A DNA stretch of 64,000 nucleotides from Alisma plantago-aquatica (taxonomy: Eukaryota; Streptophyta; Magnoliopsida; Alismatales; Alismataceae). The notes under the pieces were generated by a model. It did no database searches and had not been told where the DNA came from. It saw only the letters and a list, made by a program, of their open reading frames with translations. Positions within the stretch are counted from its first letter, which is position 1, and every line of letters starts with the position of its first letter. Location of the stretch: contig OY856410.1 in assembly GCA_963693085.1 (NCBI GenBank), positions 1,329,709,804 to 1,329,773,803 on the forward strand. Reading direction: 5' to 3'. Made by a program: the position numbers and the translations under genes. Shown here piece after piece: positions 13,200 through 25,706 of this stretch.

Positions 13200-16100
13200 T
13201 ATGAGAACCCATTACACTAAACGAGATTACTCAAACATAAAACACAATCAATCACTAATTAATCACATGCCCAAAAATATGGGTAAATTAAACCAATTTC
13301 AACATCAACACCCACTCAAAAACATTTGCATAAGAGCCCAACATATTTCTTGTATCCATTATGTGCCAAGAATTAGATACAAATCATTCTATCGTCTTAG
13401 ACACAACATATATATAGGATAATAATATTCATATATGCCACACAAACAAGCATTAATATGCTAACAAAAGTCTGATTTATTTGAAACACCATATACAAAC
13501 TTTTCCTTCCTGGACCTGAGAGTATAGGGACAACTCTAGGACACACTAGACATATAATCAACTTTATCAAAGATTCATTACTATAGCTCCTCTTTGCTGC
13601 CACATGTTTATTTTTGTCACTTCCGATTACCTAAAAAATGTGGTGAACCACAAGGGTGAGACCCATGTCCCAGTAAGAGATATAACCTCCAACAACGATT
13701 ATTGATTACAACATTTTTAAGTAATTAAATAGTGAAGAAGTTTAATCAGATATAACAAATAAGCTCAGTAGCACTGATGATTAACAATATACATAAAGGA
13801 GCAGATAATAACTGTCATCATTACCCAGACTATCATCATTTATCTTGTTGACAATATAAGAAATTCAGTAGCATATGCATATCTAGCATCATGAGCACGT
13901 CTAGTAACATAGAATCTCTATCATTATGAATAAGTCTAGCCACATAAGCATAGCTAACAACATTATCATGTCTAATAGGTTGAACATATCAACATCATAA
14001 AAAGAGCTACCAAAATAAGCACAATTATCTGGATAAGCATGATAAGCATTATATGCATATCTAGTTACAAAGGCATGGCTAGCATGCTAAACATAACTAA
14101 CAACATGAGATAGCTAGCATCATGATTATAATCAGCAGTAGTAGTATAGTTATCAACATGATCATGTCTATTGTATGTACGCATCTACAATCTTAAGCAT
14201 ATCCACAACATAATTATATCAAGTATCTCTTAATTGCACTAAGCATCATCTTTATGTAAAGAGAACAAACAAGGGTTACCATCCAATGTGAAGTGTCATG
14301 TATAACCCTAAATAGATATGCTATATTGTTGTATTACATCTTTTATTATGCTCTGAGGAAATTGAGGATGCCACTCAAAATCCAACTAACCACTACTAAG
14401 TCCAAATCAGTGCCATACAAGTTCTAGGAAGTGTTGGACTCCTAAGATCTTTTCCGCCCCCAGTCAATACGGGTCTGCCACAACAACACATAAGGTCAAG
14501 CTGCTACAACCTAGTTTGTCCTTGGTACAAGTCACAACACTAGTGAAAAGAGGTGTACACATACCTTACCATCTGAGGTACAACCACAGTTGTCCTCCAA
14601 TATCATCACATATATAATCACCAAGACGTGACTGCAGCCATTCTCAAATTGAGGGCTAGGTATGACCATAGTCATCTTCCCTAAACACTTGAATTTAGGA
14701 TGACAAGCACACAACATACTCATTAGTATGCGCTCTGAGTTTCCCTTAGGAATACTAGTTTCACCATCTGACAAGTTCTAACACTCAGATGGATCTATGG
14801 CACATGGCACTACATGATTAGCATTTCACTTTATTAGTTATGCCAATTGGGTGAATTAAGGTTGCATCAAACAAGTGGACATACAAACCCTAATTCACTT
14901 CTAACAACCATATAAATATCACAACTTCAAAAGATATAAAATGTGTGAAACATAATTTCTCATCTCATCATCACATGGTACTATTCACTTGCCATTCATG
15001 AGACCAACTAGTCATCATACTATCATAAGATATAAATCCTTTTCACAATATCATAGGGTATCAACACAAGAGGATTACACCTCATTCATGGCTCAACCAT
15101 GTACAAAGGTCATTAAGACCATCATATTATTCCTTGCAAAATCATCATTATCTTTTCATGCCTTATAATAAGGCTCAACAATATCATTTACATATAATAC
15201 ACCAGATCAGCACAATATTGCATTAATGAGCTAGGAGATATTCATAAGAAATCATAGCAGGGTTATATTAACATTAAGAACATTCCTTGATTACATCAAC
15301 ATGAAAGGAATCTAGATATGATTAACACTCATCATATTCATAATGCACATGTTTAGCATAAAAATGTATCAACCGTGTGGCTATGATAACCACCAATGAA
15401 CACATTGAGTTTATGATCATGTTAAGGAGGTTATTCTACCATCATTCCATCATATAAGAATGTTAAACATGAATACACATATTTATCTATTTGCATTACA
15501 GTTAGGCTCAACATGATAAATTATATCAATGTTACTAATCAACACTTATACCCAAACCCTAACTCACGACATCCCCATTGGATCATGGATGCATAAGGTG
15601 AAGCATCACCATCACATTCCATACTATTCTCAAGTATGAACCCACACATAAATCATGGTGTAACCATTGGGTTATATCATACTAGGGTTTCAACAACAAT
15701 AACAAAGTACTCCATGATTGTATTAGTCATTCAAGGACTATTCATACCCAATTGCCATCATTTAGTTATATTAAAGCTAGTATAACAATCTATACCTCAT
15801 TAGGGTTACATATCAACACAATATGGTTATCATCCCATATATTCAAATTAAGTGAATAGGTAAGACTACCTCATTAAGGGTAACCCTCCATTTGTTCCAT
15901 CATCATTCAACCCATATCGACATACCACAATGTCACTCAGAACCATTAGATGATTAAAAGGTAAGACCATTGGTTGTTTACATAAGTAAGAACCTTGAAT
16001 GAATCATATATGATGTTATTTATTTGTGATCTATAAAATTCACTATTTAACCCTAGACAACCTTTGGTTAACAACAATAAGGGTTCCATTGAGAGTAGGG

Positions 16101-17983
16101 TAAAACCCACAATCGACTGTTCATTTAAAACAAGTTATCCAATGTCAATAGGTAAGCTCCTTAAGTTGGTCATATAAAGGATACCATATAAATCACATTA
16201 TTAGGACCAACATATTACATTAGACATCATTCCACTTTATTGGAGGAATAAAAATTATATCTTGACCATTGGGTCATGTTCATATATTAAAACCATCAAT
16301 TACAGTATAGGTCTGACCAGTACATCAAGTGACCCAAGAAACCATTGGTCTAAGGTTTAGCTGATGCTAAAACTACAATGCTTGACTCAACATAGGTTTT
16401 GGAGACCTGATCCACCATAATTAGTGACCCTTAAATCACCATAGGTTGTTAGATCAATTATATATTTGTTAATCAGCATCAAATATTAAGCTAATGTCGT
16501 CATTGATTGATAACATCAGTAGGGTACTTAATGGTTGATCATTAAACTTCTAATTGATCCAAAACCTAACCTAAGGGGGTGACCATAGGTTGTCACCATC
16601 CTTTTACACACTTGATCATGACCATCAGTTGTCATAAAAACAACACCATAGGATTATTGCAATGGTACCATCATCGGGTCATGGTTTATTGAAGAAGTCA
16701 GCTTTAAACCCTAAAATTGACCATTGGTTGATAGGTGATTAGAACCATAGGTTGTCAAAGAAACCTGATCCAAGTCATATTATACCTTAGGAATAACGTA
16801 CAAATGATCACAGGTTCATCTAGAACTGAAATCAGAACAGGTAACATTATAAAAATCGAAATCCAAGTAAAGCATAGCTTTTTAGTACATAAATTATCAT
16901 TTTGAAGCAAGAACATGATCTAGAAAGATTATGGTAAGAAATAAACGTGGAGAAAGTTATACAACTTGCCTCTAATGAGAATATGAAACCCCACACAGAA
17001 TAAATCTCGAGAAATTAGGGTACAAACTCCAAGAATAAACTATAAATTTGTTCATCTAGCACCTTTCTTCATCAAATGAGAAAACCTTATGCATAAGGAG
17101 CAACAAAGGTAGGATTTTGGAGCTTTAAAGCAAATTCTACCATGGAACAGCAAGGATCCGACCTGGAGGAAGGTCTAAGGAAGGAGAAGAGCAAGAGAAA
17201 CAGATAAGGAAGGAATACAATAACTTGCCTTGGTCGAAATCCCTAGAAGATGACCTTGGAAACCCTAGGTAGGGCTAAATGGAGTTGTAGGAGACCTTCT
17301 TCTCCAAAAAGAGTCTGTCTTCTACCTTATAGCACTTGGTTTCACAGAAAAACAGAGGAGAGTGGTTTCTACAGGTTAAAGGAAAGAGAAAGAAAGCATA
17401 GTTTCGAACTTGGGCAAGGAAGAGGTAAATATAGCCCATGGATAAAGATGGAAGCAAGCATGAGGTGTAAGAGTAGCTTTCCCATGTGTCTATGGCATTA
17501 AACTATTAAGAATATACAAGCACACACACAACAAGATCCCCCGTCATGTGTATAGACCTTATTATATTTCCTTTGTCGAATTTCCTAGCCAAACTAATAA
17601 TTCCTTAGTTGATAGCTACTAAAGGAAGCTCATCCGTGAAAGGGAAAAACCCTAAAATACCCTTGAAGAAAACACCTTCAAACCAAGGTTTAAATAGGTG
17701 CCCCATGGTTCAAAAAGCTCAATAATGATGATAGAATATACATGGAACATAATGCAAGTGATAAATTGGAAAGAAAACCTCTCAATTGGGTAAATTGTAG
17801 AAAAGTCCAAAATGTGCATAAAATTGCATAACTTGCTCAAATAGTGTCCAAATTGGACCAAATTTGAAAGTTAGGCTTGTATTATGATTTAAAAGCATAT
17901 AACAAGGTTATGTTCGGGCTCTAAGCATTAAATTATGGTAATTAAGCATATTTAACTTATTAAGCAAGTTTTGGGGCCTTACA
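13200..17983 (-). repeat. 5' LTR of the LARD (minus orientation)
   Basis: 4784 bp, homologous to 6547-11329. The terminus next to the primer site is TATGAG on the plus strand where the partner has TGTGAG, a single C-to-T change on the minus strand in the CA end. The outer terminus TTACA at 17979-17983 abuts the AATAT duplication. No coding sequence. Confidence 0.9.
13850..14240. repeat. Degenerate tandem repeats within the LARD 5' LTR
   Basis: Counterpart of the tract at 7190-7590, with the same CTAGCATCATGA and GGCTAGCATGC cores. Conservation in both LTRs shows it was part of the element at insertion. Confidence 0.5.
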
Positions 17984-17988
17984 AATAT
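17984..17988. repeat. Target site duplication (right) of the LARD
   Basis: AATAT, identical to 6542-6546. Confidence 0.9.
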
Positions 17989-18979
17989 AGTAATTTGAAT
18001 TTTCATATTTAGCCATGGGATGTTAAATTCTAGCCTTAAAGTATTCTCTCCATATTGTTATGCCACCATTTAGTCTATAAGTGAGTTACTTTTTTCAGTT
18101 TACTTGATAAGTTGAATTGGAAGAAAAATCATTTTGCTTGAGTATGGGTAGATAAAGAAAATATTCTAGCACCTCAAGTCAACTATTGGTCTAGTAGTAT
18201 ATTTACTACAGAATTCCACATTAATATAGGGAAAACAAGTCCAACTTTGGTACAAATTCTAAAACTCTTTTGAGTTTAAATTTGTTTTTGGCATTGTTTA
18301 CATAATGATACTTCATGTTGGACCAAGAACTTATGCAAGTATATGATGTTATCATTCACCTATAGAATTGTATATTTGTAGTTCCATTTGGTTCTCTTTT
18401 CGACCAATACTTGTAACTATATCATTATGTTCCATCCATTGTTTTACATTGTATTGTAATTGATGGTATATTCCTCTTATTTCTAATGTAATTAGTTCGT
18501 TTATGCATGTGACACACTAGAGAACTTCCATAATATCTCATGCAATTGATCGATGTGTGGCTTTGTAGTACACTCAATGCGACCACCTATTCAATTTATG
18601 AAAAGGCAAAATATTGATTCTTCTCTCTCTTGATGAACTCAATTCAACAACAAGAATGAATAATGAATGATTTTTTTATAAATTATGTCCACCCAAAAGA
18701 AATACCAACTATGAATCCAAGTATTTAATTCCCCCAAAGATATGTAGAAGTCAGTTAATGCTTGGGATATATTAGTACTCCTTCAATTATAGTGTGCTCA
18801 TCATCATCTTGAGTAGTGTCTTATAAATCAAGTTTTATATATCATTTGATTTTTCAACATTCCATGGTGTTGAAGGTACAACCAATGGTTATCTTAAAAA
18901 AGAAATTTCTAACATTTGTATGACATATATGAAGCTACATCCATTAATCATTTCCATTGGTTAGTAGAAATAAACACCC
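17989..18979. other. Unassigned AT-rich DNA beside the copia fossil
   Basis: No reading frame of note. By position this could hold the 3' tail or LTR of the adjacent minus-strand copia fossil, but no LTR pair, primer site or polypurine tract was recognised. Confidence 0.4.
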
Positions 18980-20404
18980 ATGTATTACACTTATTTTTCT
19001 CAACCAAGGAAAGGAGGAAAATAATGTGTAGATGATGTATATATTCTATATTTAAAGATGAATGTTATCTCTCATATTCTCAAAGAATACCATATATCGG
19101 GGTGTATGCACAACATTACATAGATCATATATATAATTTTAGATGCATATGGAATCTTAATCATGTATGTCGCTCTTTCAAGACATTGGAATTTAGATAG
19201 ATTATTTCTACATCACTTGAATTTCCTTCTTAGAATCCTACACAATGAATCTTTATAATTTTGTTGATGTATACACTTTTGATTAGGCCTAGAATCCTAC
19301 TATATTTACCTTTATAGATCTTGATTATAGATTATAGGATGCTTCGCCTAAGACCTTCATGAAGAATGCATTGCACAACCAAACATAACAAATTGTGTAG
19401 TAGGTATGTCATTTCTAATAAATAATATGTCATTTACATATAAATGAGAAATATAGTTATACTTCAAGTAACCTTCTCGTAAACATAAGGTTCATCTTTA
19501 TTGTTTATTAAGACAAACTTTTTTACTATCTCATCAAAATGAAGATTTCAGCTTCTAGGTTCTTACATCAATCCATAGTTTGTTCTTTGTAGCTTACAAA
19601 ATATATTGATTTCAATTGAAGTGGTAAAACATGTGGATTGTGTCATGTACATATCCTTAAGAATATTCCCTTTATGGAAAATAGTTTGAAGTCCATTTCA
19701 CAAGTCTCATAGTCATGATAAGTTATACTAGCAAGCACGATCTAATGGATTTCACCATGGAAACCGGTGAAGAAGTTTCTTCATAATCAAAACATTGATC
19801 TTGTATGGAACCTTTTGCAACCAACTATCCTTTATAGGTTTATGCATTACCATTTTTTTAAGATTCTTTTTGAAAACCCACTGACATCTAGTGAGTTTTA
19901 CTCCATCAGGTACATCCACCAAATTTCTTACTTTGTTGGTGTTCATGGAGTCCACATCATATCTTATGGCCTCAAGCCATTATTAGAATCTGGACCCTCT
20001 ATAGACATTTTTGTTTTTGTCTCATCATCATTTGTGACCAAAATATACTATGATTGAGCCATGAGAAATTCAAATCTTTAGGACTCCATATGTGTCCTAC
20101 TATACCTTTAATGTTCTTCTACTACATAAGAATTTTGAGGTTCCACAAATCCATGTGATTCTTTCTATTTGTCTTATACCTCCATAGGTTCAATGTTGTC
20201 CTGTAACTCACAATTTTCTTCAATATATTTATTTCTCCCAGTGGATCCTTTGGAAATGAATTCCCCTTAAATGATAATAGTATTTTTCCAACAAACACTT
20301 TGTTTTTAGATGGAATACTAAAGTAATAACTCTTAGTTTCCTTAGGAAATCCCACAAAGTAACATTTATATGATTTGGGTCCAATCTTTTCATAGTAATT
20401 TTTC
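18980..20404 (-). pseudogene. copia integrase C-terminus and reverse transcriptase remnant
   Basis: The segment just after the integrase shows GPKSYKCYFVGFPKETKSY and NKVFVGK (about 20270-20390), typical of the copia region between integrase and RT. The RT then shows a degraded DLVDVPDGVK and CQWVFKK (about 19840-19930), the catalytic motif as YVND instead of YVDD with LYVNDILFIRND around it (about 19420-19460), and near 19090-19150 a match to the PYAS..CTRPDI region of RT/RNase H. The D-to-N change in the active-site motif and the many stops show the enzyme is dead. Confidence 0.8.
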
Positions 20405-21470
20405 TTTTCATTAGCTTCACATCCCCAAATATCATGAAAAAAAATTAGAATGTTTCCCATTTGACATCTTATATGGTGTCTTTAAACTAATTTGAAGGTA
20501 CATACTTAAGTGGGAATGTCTTTGCTTCAAGACCATATCCCCATAAATTAACTGGAAGAGTAGCTAAACTCATCATTGATCGTAACATGTCTAACATGAT
20601 GTGATTACTTCTTTCTCACACTATGATCTTGGCTTATGTATTCTCCACCACAATCAGATCACAATGCTTCAATATTTCTTCAATGTTGGTTATGGATTTC
20701 ATTTATGAATGCTTTGACATTTTCAAGTGATGGTGATTTTTTTCCATAAGAAACACATATCCATATCTATTGAAGTGATACTCACCTCTAGCACTTGTAC
20801 TACAAGGTACACATACATCCATACGTGTGATTCCTTATAAGTTTCTCTCTCTTTGTTACCATTGAATGGTGCTTTTGTCATCTTTCCCAATAAAAAGATT
20901 CTCATATATATGTTGATTAAAAATTAATTGATTCCATATAACCTTCTTTCTGGAGTCTAGATGTGTGTTTCTTATTAATGTTCCCTAGATGATAGTTCCA
21001 AGGTAAGTTTTGTGTGACTCATAAGTTTTAACTTCTTCGAATTTATGTTAAACACACTTGCCTTATGATCCAACAAACACATACCATAAGACGTTGGAGC
21101 ACTGCCATAAAATCATTCATCTCTTAAAATAGAAATTTGACCATTCTTTATTAGAAATTAAAAACTATCCATATTTAAACAAGAAATATAAAAAATTATT
21201 AATTGTAGGTGCACAATAGTAGTTATTTGAATGTACTACAAGTTGATTGGGTAAAGATAAACTATAGATGCCTATAGTTTTGGCATCAACACTTACTTTA
21301 TTAGGAACATGTATATCCATAACTGCCTTTTGTAAGGGTTTACTTCTTTTCATATCATGCATACTAGAGCATATGACATATCCACATTTAGAATGCACTG
21401 CCCAAGATGAATAAGAGTAAATTTTTCTATATAAGATATATACCTAAAAAAGAAATCTCTACCAGCTACT
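20405..21470 (-). pseudogene. copia protease / GAG-pre-integrase / integrase remnant
   Basis: Fragments on the minus strand, upstream to downstream: a protease-end and linker region with SLPNQLVVHSNNYYC and P (21190-21260); the pre-integrase motif LLGKMTKAPFNGN (about 20850-20890); and integrase C-terminal signatures SMMSLATLPVNLWGYGLEA (about 20525-20580), then SLKTPYKMSNGK (20455-20490). These match the copia consensus for MVRSMMS, LP, FWGYALE and KTPYE. The catalytic core between these is too eroded to assign. Multiple stops and frameshifts. Confidence 0.8.
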
Positions 21471-21489
21471 TCTTTAGTTCTTCAGGGTA

Positions 21490-22090
21490 AAGAGTGTAAT
21501 TTCTTTGACAATGTCCATCCTGGTGACAATAGTTACAATTTGTTTCCTTGACAACCACTTTTACTTTAAGTGTATAAGACTTATTCTTTTAAATGGATTT
21601 AGAACTATTCTTAGATTTTTATTTTCCCTTCGACTTTCACTTTCCTTTTTTGACCATCAACATGAACTTTGGATTGTCTTTCTTCATCTAAGTTTCAACA
21701 ATTCTCAACATTACTAGGAAATCTAACAATAGAAAAAAATTGTGCATCTTGTAGTTCATGACAAACTTGATTGTAAGATTCTAGCAATTACTGCAAGATT
21801 ACATCAGTGGACAAATCTTAGCTTAAGGGATATCCTATTCTCTCTAGGATTTTCGTATACCCTATGAAGTTGATAACATGGGGCCCAATCGGATCACCTT
21901 CTGTCATGTTGCACTCGAACAAGGAATTGGAGACTTCATACCTCACCTTCCTTTCTTGTTCTTGGGACGTATTCCTAAGATATGTGGCCATATCTAGAAA
22001 ACCATGTTCTCATGTTTTTTTCTAAAGCTCATGACTCATAAAGAATTAAGCATACCATGAGCTAGTCTAACTTAGTTTATGCACCCCCTT
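21490..22090 (-). pseudogene. copia gag remnant with damaged zinc knuckle
   Basis: Conceptual translation on the minus strand includes a segment resembling the gag motif for spacing between HVIKLI and GYPLS (about 21820-21890), then STDVILQ and a later ESYNQVCHEL segment, matching the usual copia gag pattern of GFPL, ILQSLP and SY. Near 21500-21545 the knuckle reads NYCHQDGHCQRNY. The spacing is CX2CX4HX4, but the last cysteine is a tyrosine. Several in-frame stops break the frame. It would have encoded the nucleocapsid protein; it is not functional now. Confidence 0.75.
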
Positions 22091-22138
22091 TCTCTAGTGA
22101 GGCCAGGGTTTCTTCTTTGATGTCCACTACCTGTTGGC

Positions 22139-22165
22139 GGGGGGGGAGGGTGGGGGGGGGGGGGG
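22139..22165 (+). repeat. Long G tract
   Basis: G8-A-G3-T-G14 on the plus strand, in otherwise AT-rich DNA. It fits a G-quadruplex motif. No flanking feature explains it; the exact length is prone to sequencing error. Confidence 0.8.
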
Positions 22166-22808
22166 ATTTAGCTGCTACAAATAGGTTCCCAGCTCCCTCT
22201 CAACCTCTTCTCATTTGACTTATGCAGGGTCTGTTATTTAGGATGTGTGCTTATTTTGTCCTCTGGATTCCTAGTGTCAGTGGTTGTGGCATTCTTCTAG
22301 ACTTTTGGGTCTGGATATTGGGTATCTCAAAGGCTTTTCAACTCTTAAGGCGCATTCTAATCATATAAGTTGGATTAGTGACATGTATGTGGTGCCTTTA
22401 CAAGTAGTAGACTCCTTCCTTCTTGTTGTTGGGCTTGTCTATGACGAGTTTTCCTACCCCTTTCTCCTTTACTTGTTTTCTATTTAAACTGGGTTGCTTT
22501 CTTGTTTCATTTTGTATTTCTTGTCATTCTATGGTGCTACTTTCTCTCCTCTTAGTAGGTTACATATTCTTGGTCAATTTTGTAGAGTTGTATGTAAGTA
22601 AGAGTGGAGGTGATGTCCTTTTGGAATATTGGTTGGTATAATTACTCTACCACAAATACATGTTCAAGTTAAAGGTATCCCTCATGAAAAGTTGCATTAG
22701 CCAGCAAAATTTAATAGGGTTTTGTGCATTATTGTTCTTATCATATTCTAGTATGAGCTTTTATAATGAGTATTATATGCTCTTGGCCATTTTCTGGTAT
22801 GTTAGTTT
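22166..22808. other. Unassigned DNA left of element B
   Basis: T-rich plus-strand sequence with two overlapping short frames of about 70 codons and no recognised similarity. No repeat pair or terminus was found. Confidence 0.4.
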
Positions 22809-22813
22809 GTCTT
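22809..22813. repeat. Target site duplication (left) of element B
   Basis: GTCTT directly left of the LTR start at 22814 and exactly repeated at 40034-40038. Confidence 0.9.
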
Positions 22814-23268
22814 TGTAATGGAGTAGTCTTTTTTAATCCTTAAAAGTTCAATGACATAAGTGATTTCGTGCATGTTGAGTTTTTTGAGAGTCCCAAGTGT
22901 TATGTGAAAGTTTGGATGTCAAATGATATTGATATCATGATTATGGTCCATATGTTGATGCCTTTTTGAAGTATTTAATTGACAAATCAAATAGTCGCTT
23001 TTTGTCACCAAATTTGAATAGAATGTAGCTTGAGTTGATATAAGACTATGGTTAAATTTTGGTGACTATTAAAGGACCCTAGAGGAAATTATTCAAGTTT
23101 GAATATGATGAAATAATGTGTGTTGTGATGATTCTTGGACCTAAGTTTAATATTATACCCTAAGGTTGATCAAAGAATCAGTCACATGCCCCAAATGCTT
23201 AAGTAACCATGGATTGTTAATGTGTCCATGTTTTGACCATAGGATGGACCAAATCTAACGACTCTTAG
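22814..23268 (+). repeat. Element B 5' LTR, left part
   Basis: It opens with TGTAATGGAGTAG (TGTGATGGAGTGG in the 3' LTR) and runs to the element A insertion point after GACTCTTAG. It aligns with 36927-37384. Confidence 0.88.
23264..23268. repeat. Target site duplication (left) of element A
   Basis: CTTAG, repeated at 31836-31840. The unoccupied site survives as GACTCTTAGCCATCTCC in the element B 3' LTR at 37376-37392, which proves the duplication. Confidence 0.93.
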
Positions 23269-24702
23269 TGTGACAAAGTGGTTTTCTGGCTTAATTCCGA
23301 GGATGGAATTTCTTTTAAGGTGTGTAGGATGTGATGGAGTGAAATTTTGGAATCCTTAAATACCAAATGACACAAGTGAAATCATGTCCTTGAGTTATTT
23401 GAAGAGTCCAAGTTCCTTGATAAAATATGGATGTAGATTGATGTTAATATCATGATTAAGATCCTTAACTTTATGCATTTTTGAGGAATTTAATTGAATA
23501 GTCCCGTAGCTGAGTATTGTCACCAAATTTGAGTGGAATGTATATTGAGAGGTAGGGAAGATATGGTTAAAATTTGATAACAATTGGATGTTCCTAGATG
23601 AAGTTATTGAGGTTTGAAATTGGGTATTTAATATGTATATTTGATGAATTATAGACCTATGATTATGGCCTTAATCAGTGTCACATGCCCCTTTGGTTAA
23701 GGGTGGGATGAGAGGATAGATCATGGCCATTTGAAGATAATTGAGTGGTTGGAACCTTTGTTTTGAGTCAGCCAAGAATCTGCCTTGATGGGCGTGGATA
23801 CTGACCCTTAGATGTGAGATCAAGGGCTTCTGAGCCATCTCCTACCTTGTGGTCAGAGAAAGGTAGTGGGGCAGACTACCCCGTGACCATCTCGACACCC
23901 ACTCTCTAATATCATGGGGTGATGGGGAGGAATGATCAAGAAGTTGGACTTGCCCCCTCATTACAATCTGGTGGACACCCTGAACGGGCCAAATGACCAA
24001 GCGAGCAGGGAGAACAAGCTCCCGGTTTCCCATGCCTCTCCATCGCATTCACCAGGCCGTGGGAGAAGAATGAGATGGGGGATTGAGAGGTGATCAGGGG
24101 ATGATGAGCATGCTAGAAGGAAGACCAAGGTCAGGGGAGTCCAACCCAGTCGTCCCCGTAGACCTCCATCACAGCTTTGATGATGGACGAAGATCACTCC
24201 GCTGCCAGATGAAGTCGGAGCTTGGGGGTAGTCCATGAGACCTTCTCGACATGCTTTGAGTAGCGTAGTGAGAACCTGAAGGTATGCAGGCACTTTCTAG
24301 GAGCTTCTGTGGAGTTTTAAAGCACGAGGGAGATTTCCCCCTTTCCCCGCCGCCGCAACTATGGCTGGTGCTGACGAGCTCATGGCTCTGCGGGTCATGG
24401 CCTCCACGGTCCAACCAGGGTGGTTGATGTTACCTTAGAGGGTCCAACAAACCTCTTGAGTTTAGCAGGTCATGATGAGAAGAAAGCGTTGGAGCCAGAT
24501 CCCTCACCGGAGACCCATCGTGCGGCGGCGCCCACGCACAGCAGAGGAGACAGAGCGGACAAGATCGTGGACTCGTGAGCGTGAGGGAAGGAAAAGAAGG
24601 GCAGACCGGGTCTACATCCCTGAACTGGGTCCAATCCCTGAGAACCAACTAAACCGCCTGAGAACCAGACAGCTAGAGTTGGAGCTACGCAACTCAAGCA
24701 GG

Positions 24703-24712
24703 GCCACGTGGC
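24703..24712. promoter_or_regulatory. G-box palindrome in element A 5' LTR
   Basis: GCCACGTGGC, a perfect palindrome with the CACGTG core bound by plant bZIP and bHLH factors. It sits at the end of the GC-rich island and is retained in the 3' LTR at 30053-30062. Element B has GCCACATGGC at 32706-32715, one transition away. Confidence 0.5.
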
Positions 24713-25706
24713 AACGCTTGATTGGTCGTCGAAGGTGAATAGGTCAGTAAATATGCAGTTATTCATTAAATCATAGAAAATAGTTCGAGCATCAGAAAAA
24801 TAAGTATAATATACCAAACTTATCAAAAAAATGAGTAGAACACAATTAAAGCAAAATATCAGGCTTTTGATGCCCAAATATCAGTGATATCTTGTTAGTT
24901 GTGAAATGCTTAATTGATGGATAATAAATATCAAACATTGGCCTAAAATTATGAGAATATGTCAGTAAATCAATATTCATGCTTACAATCCATTGGATGT
25001 CAGTGATCATGACGATGATGCATGAAATCATGTAATTTACTCCATATGGATAATTAGGTCCTTTAACCCTAAATAAAATGCAATAAATGCACACATGCTC
25101 AATAAATGCTAAAATTTACAGATTAAGCTCATATCAGTATTTGGAACCTCATAATTAAATATGAGATCAGGATGATACACATAATCCATGTTATACGATG
25201 ATGTTTTCTCTTAATGTGATATAAACCCTAGTATGATTAATACACGTAACATAGCGTTAACCTGTGCACATAGTCATATATAACCAAGTAATTAGATTAT
25301 GTATCCTAATTTAGAATATAAGCTCAGTAATATAATCCCAAGAAGATAATACAAGTAATCATGAGAATACCATAATGAGATAAGTAAACCCTAATGTGAA
25401 CACAATTAGGGTTAAGATGAGATGTAAGATGATGAGAACCTGATGGTGATATATTGCTTTGTCTTGATCAGGGTTTGACAAAGATATAGTTCACATCAGG
25501 AATATGTGTGATGATTAGGATGTCTCTTTGGAAGGTATGCCATTACCTCTTACTTGGCTTATTATACATTATGCTTGTGTTATATGGTTGTAAAGACTTG
25601 GCATATGGTATTGATTGAAATGATTTTGTTGTATGATATGTTGCTTGAATTTCCATACATATTGCTATGAACACATCAAACATAATATATCTGTTCCATT
25701 ATATGA

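Larger units (their letters stand above)
6547..17983 (-). mobile_element. Complete non-coding large retrotransposon derivative (LARD)
   Basis: Two direct repeats of about 4.78 kb flank only about 1.87 kb. The orientation is minus: the 12-base iMet primer site (TGGTATCAGAGC on the minus strand) lies at 13185-13196, three bases inside the right-hand LTR. The ends are TGTAAGGCCCC and TTCTCACA on the minus strand, and the element is bounded by the 5 bp duplication AATAT. Nothing resembling gag, protease, RT, RNase H or integrase occurs anywhere in its 11.4 kb. Long LTRs, non-coding core and intact cis signals define the LARD class, mobilised by proteins of another element. LTR differences in stretches compared by eye are about 7-12%, so the insertion is not recent. 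The TGTAAGGCCCC start resembles chromovirus LTRs, which hints at the helper lineage. Confidence 0.9.
18980..22090 (-). mobile_element. Decayed Ty1/copia retrotransposon, gag-pol remnant
   Basis: Read on the minus strand from 22090 downwards, fragments appear in the Ty1/copia order: gag, zinc knuckle, protease region, GAG-pre-integrase, integrase, reverse transcriptase. All carry stops and frameshifts. No LTRs were identified. The order of integrase before reverse transcriptase is diagnostic for copia as opposed to Ty3. Confidence 0.85.

Noticed and set aside
24472..24738. Plus-strand arginine-rich 88-codon frame
   Set aside because: The other LTR copy has an in-frame stop, and the arginine content follows from the GC-rich, purine-rich island.
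24470..24877. Minus-strand frame of 135 codons, with a 154-codon counterpart at 29820-30284
   Set aside because: Both lie in the two LTR copies of one element, so conservation is expected. The frame crosses from the GC-rich island into AT-rich sequence, has no recognisable domain, and element B lacks it.
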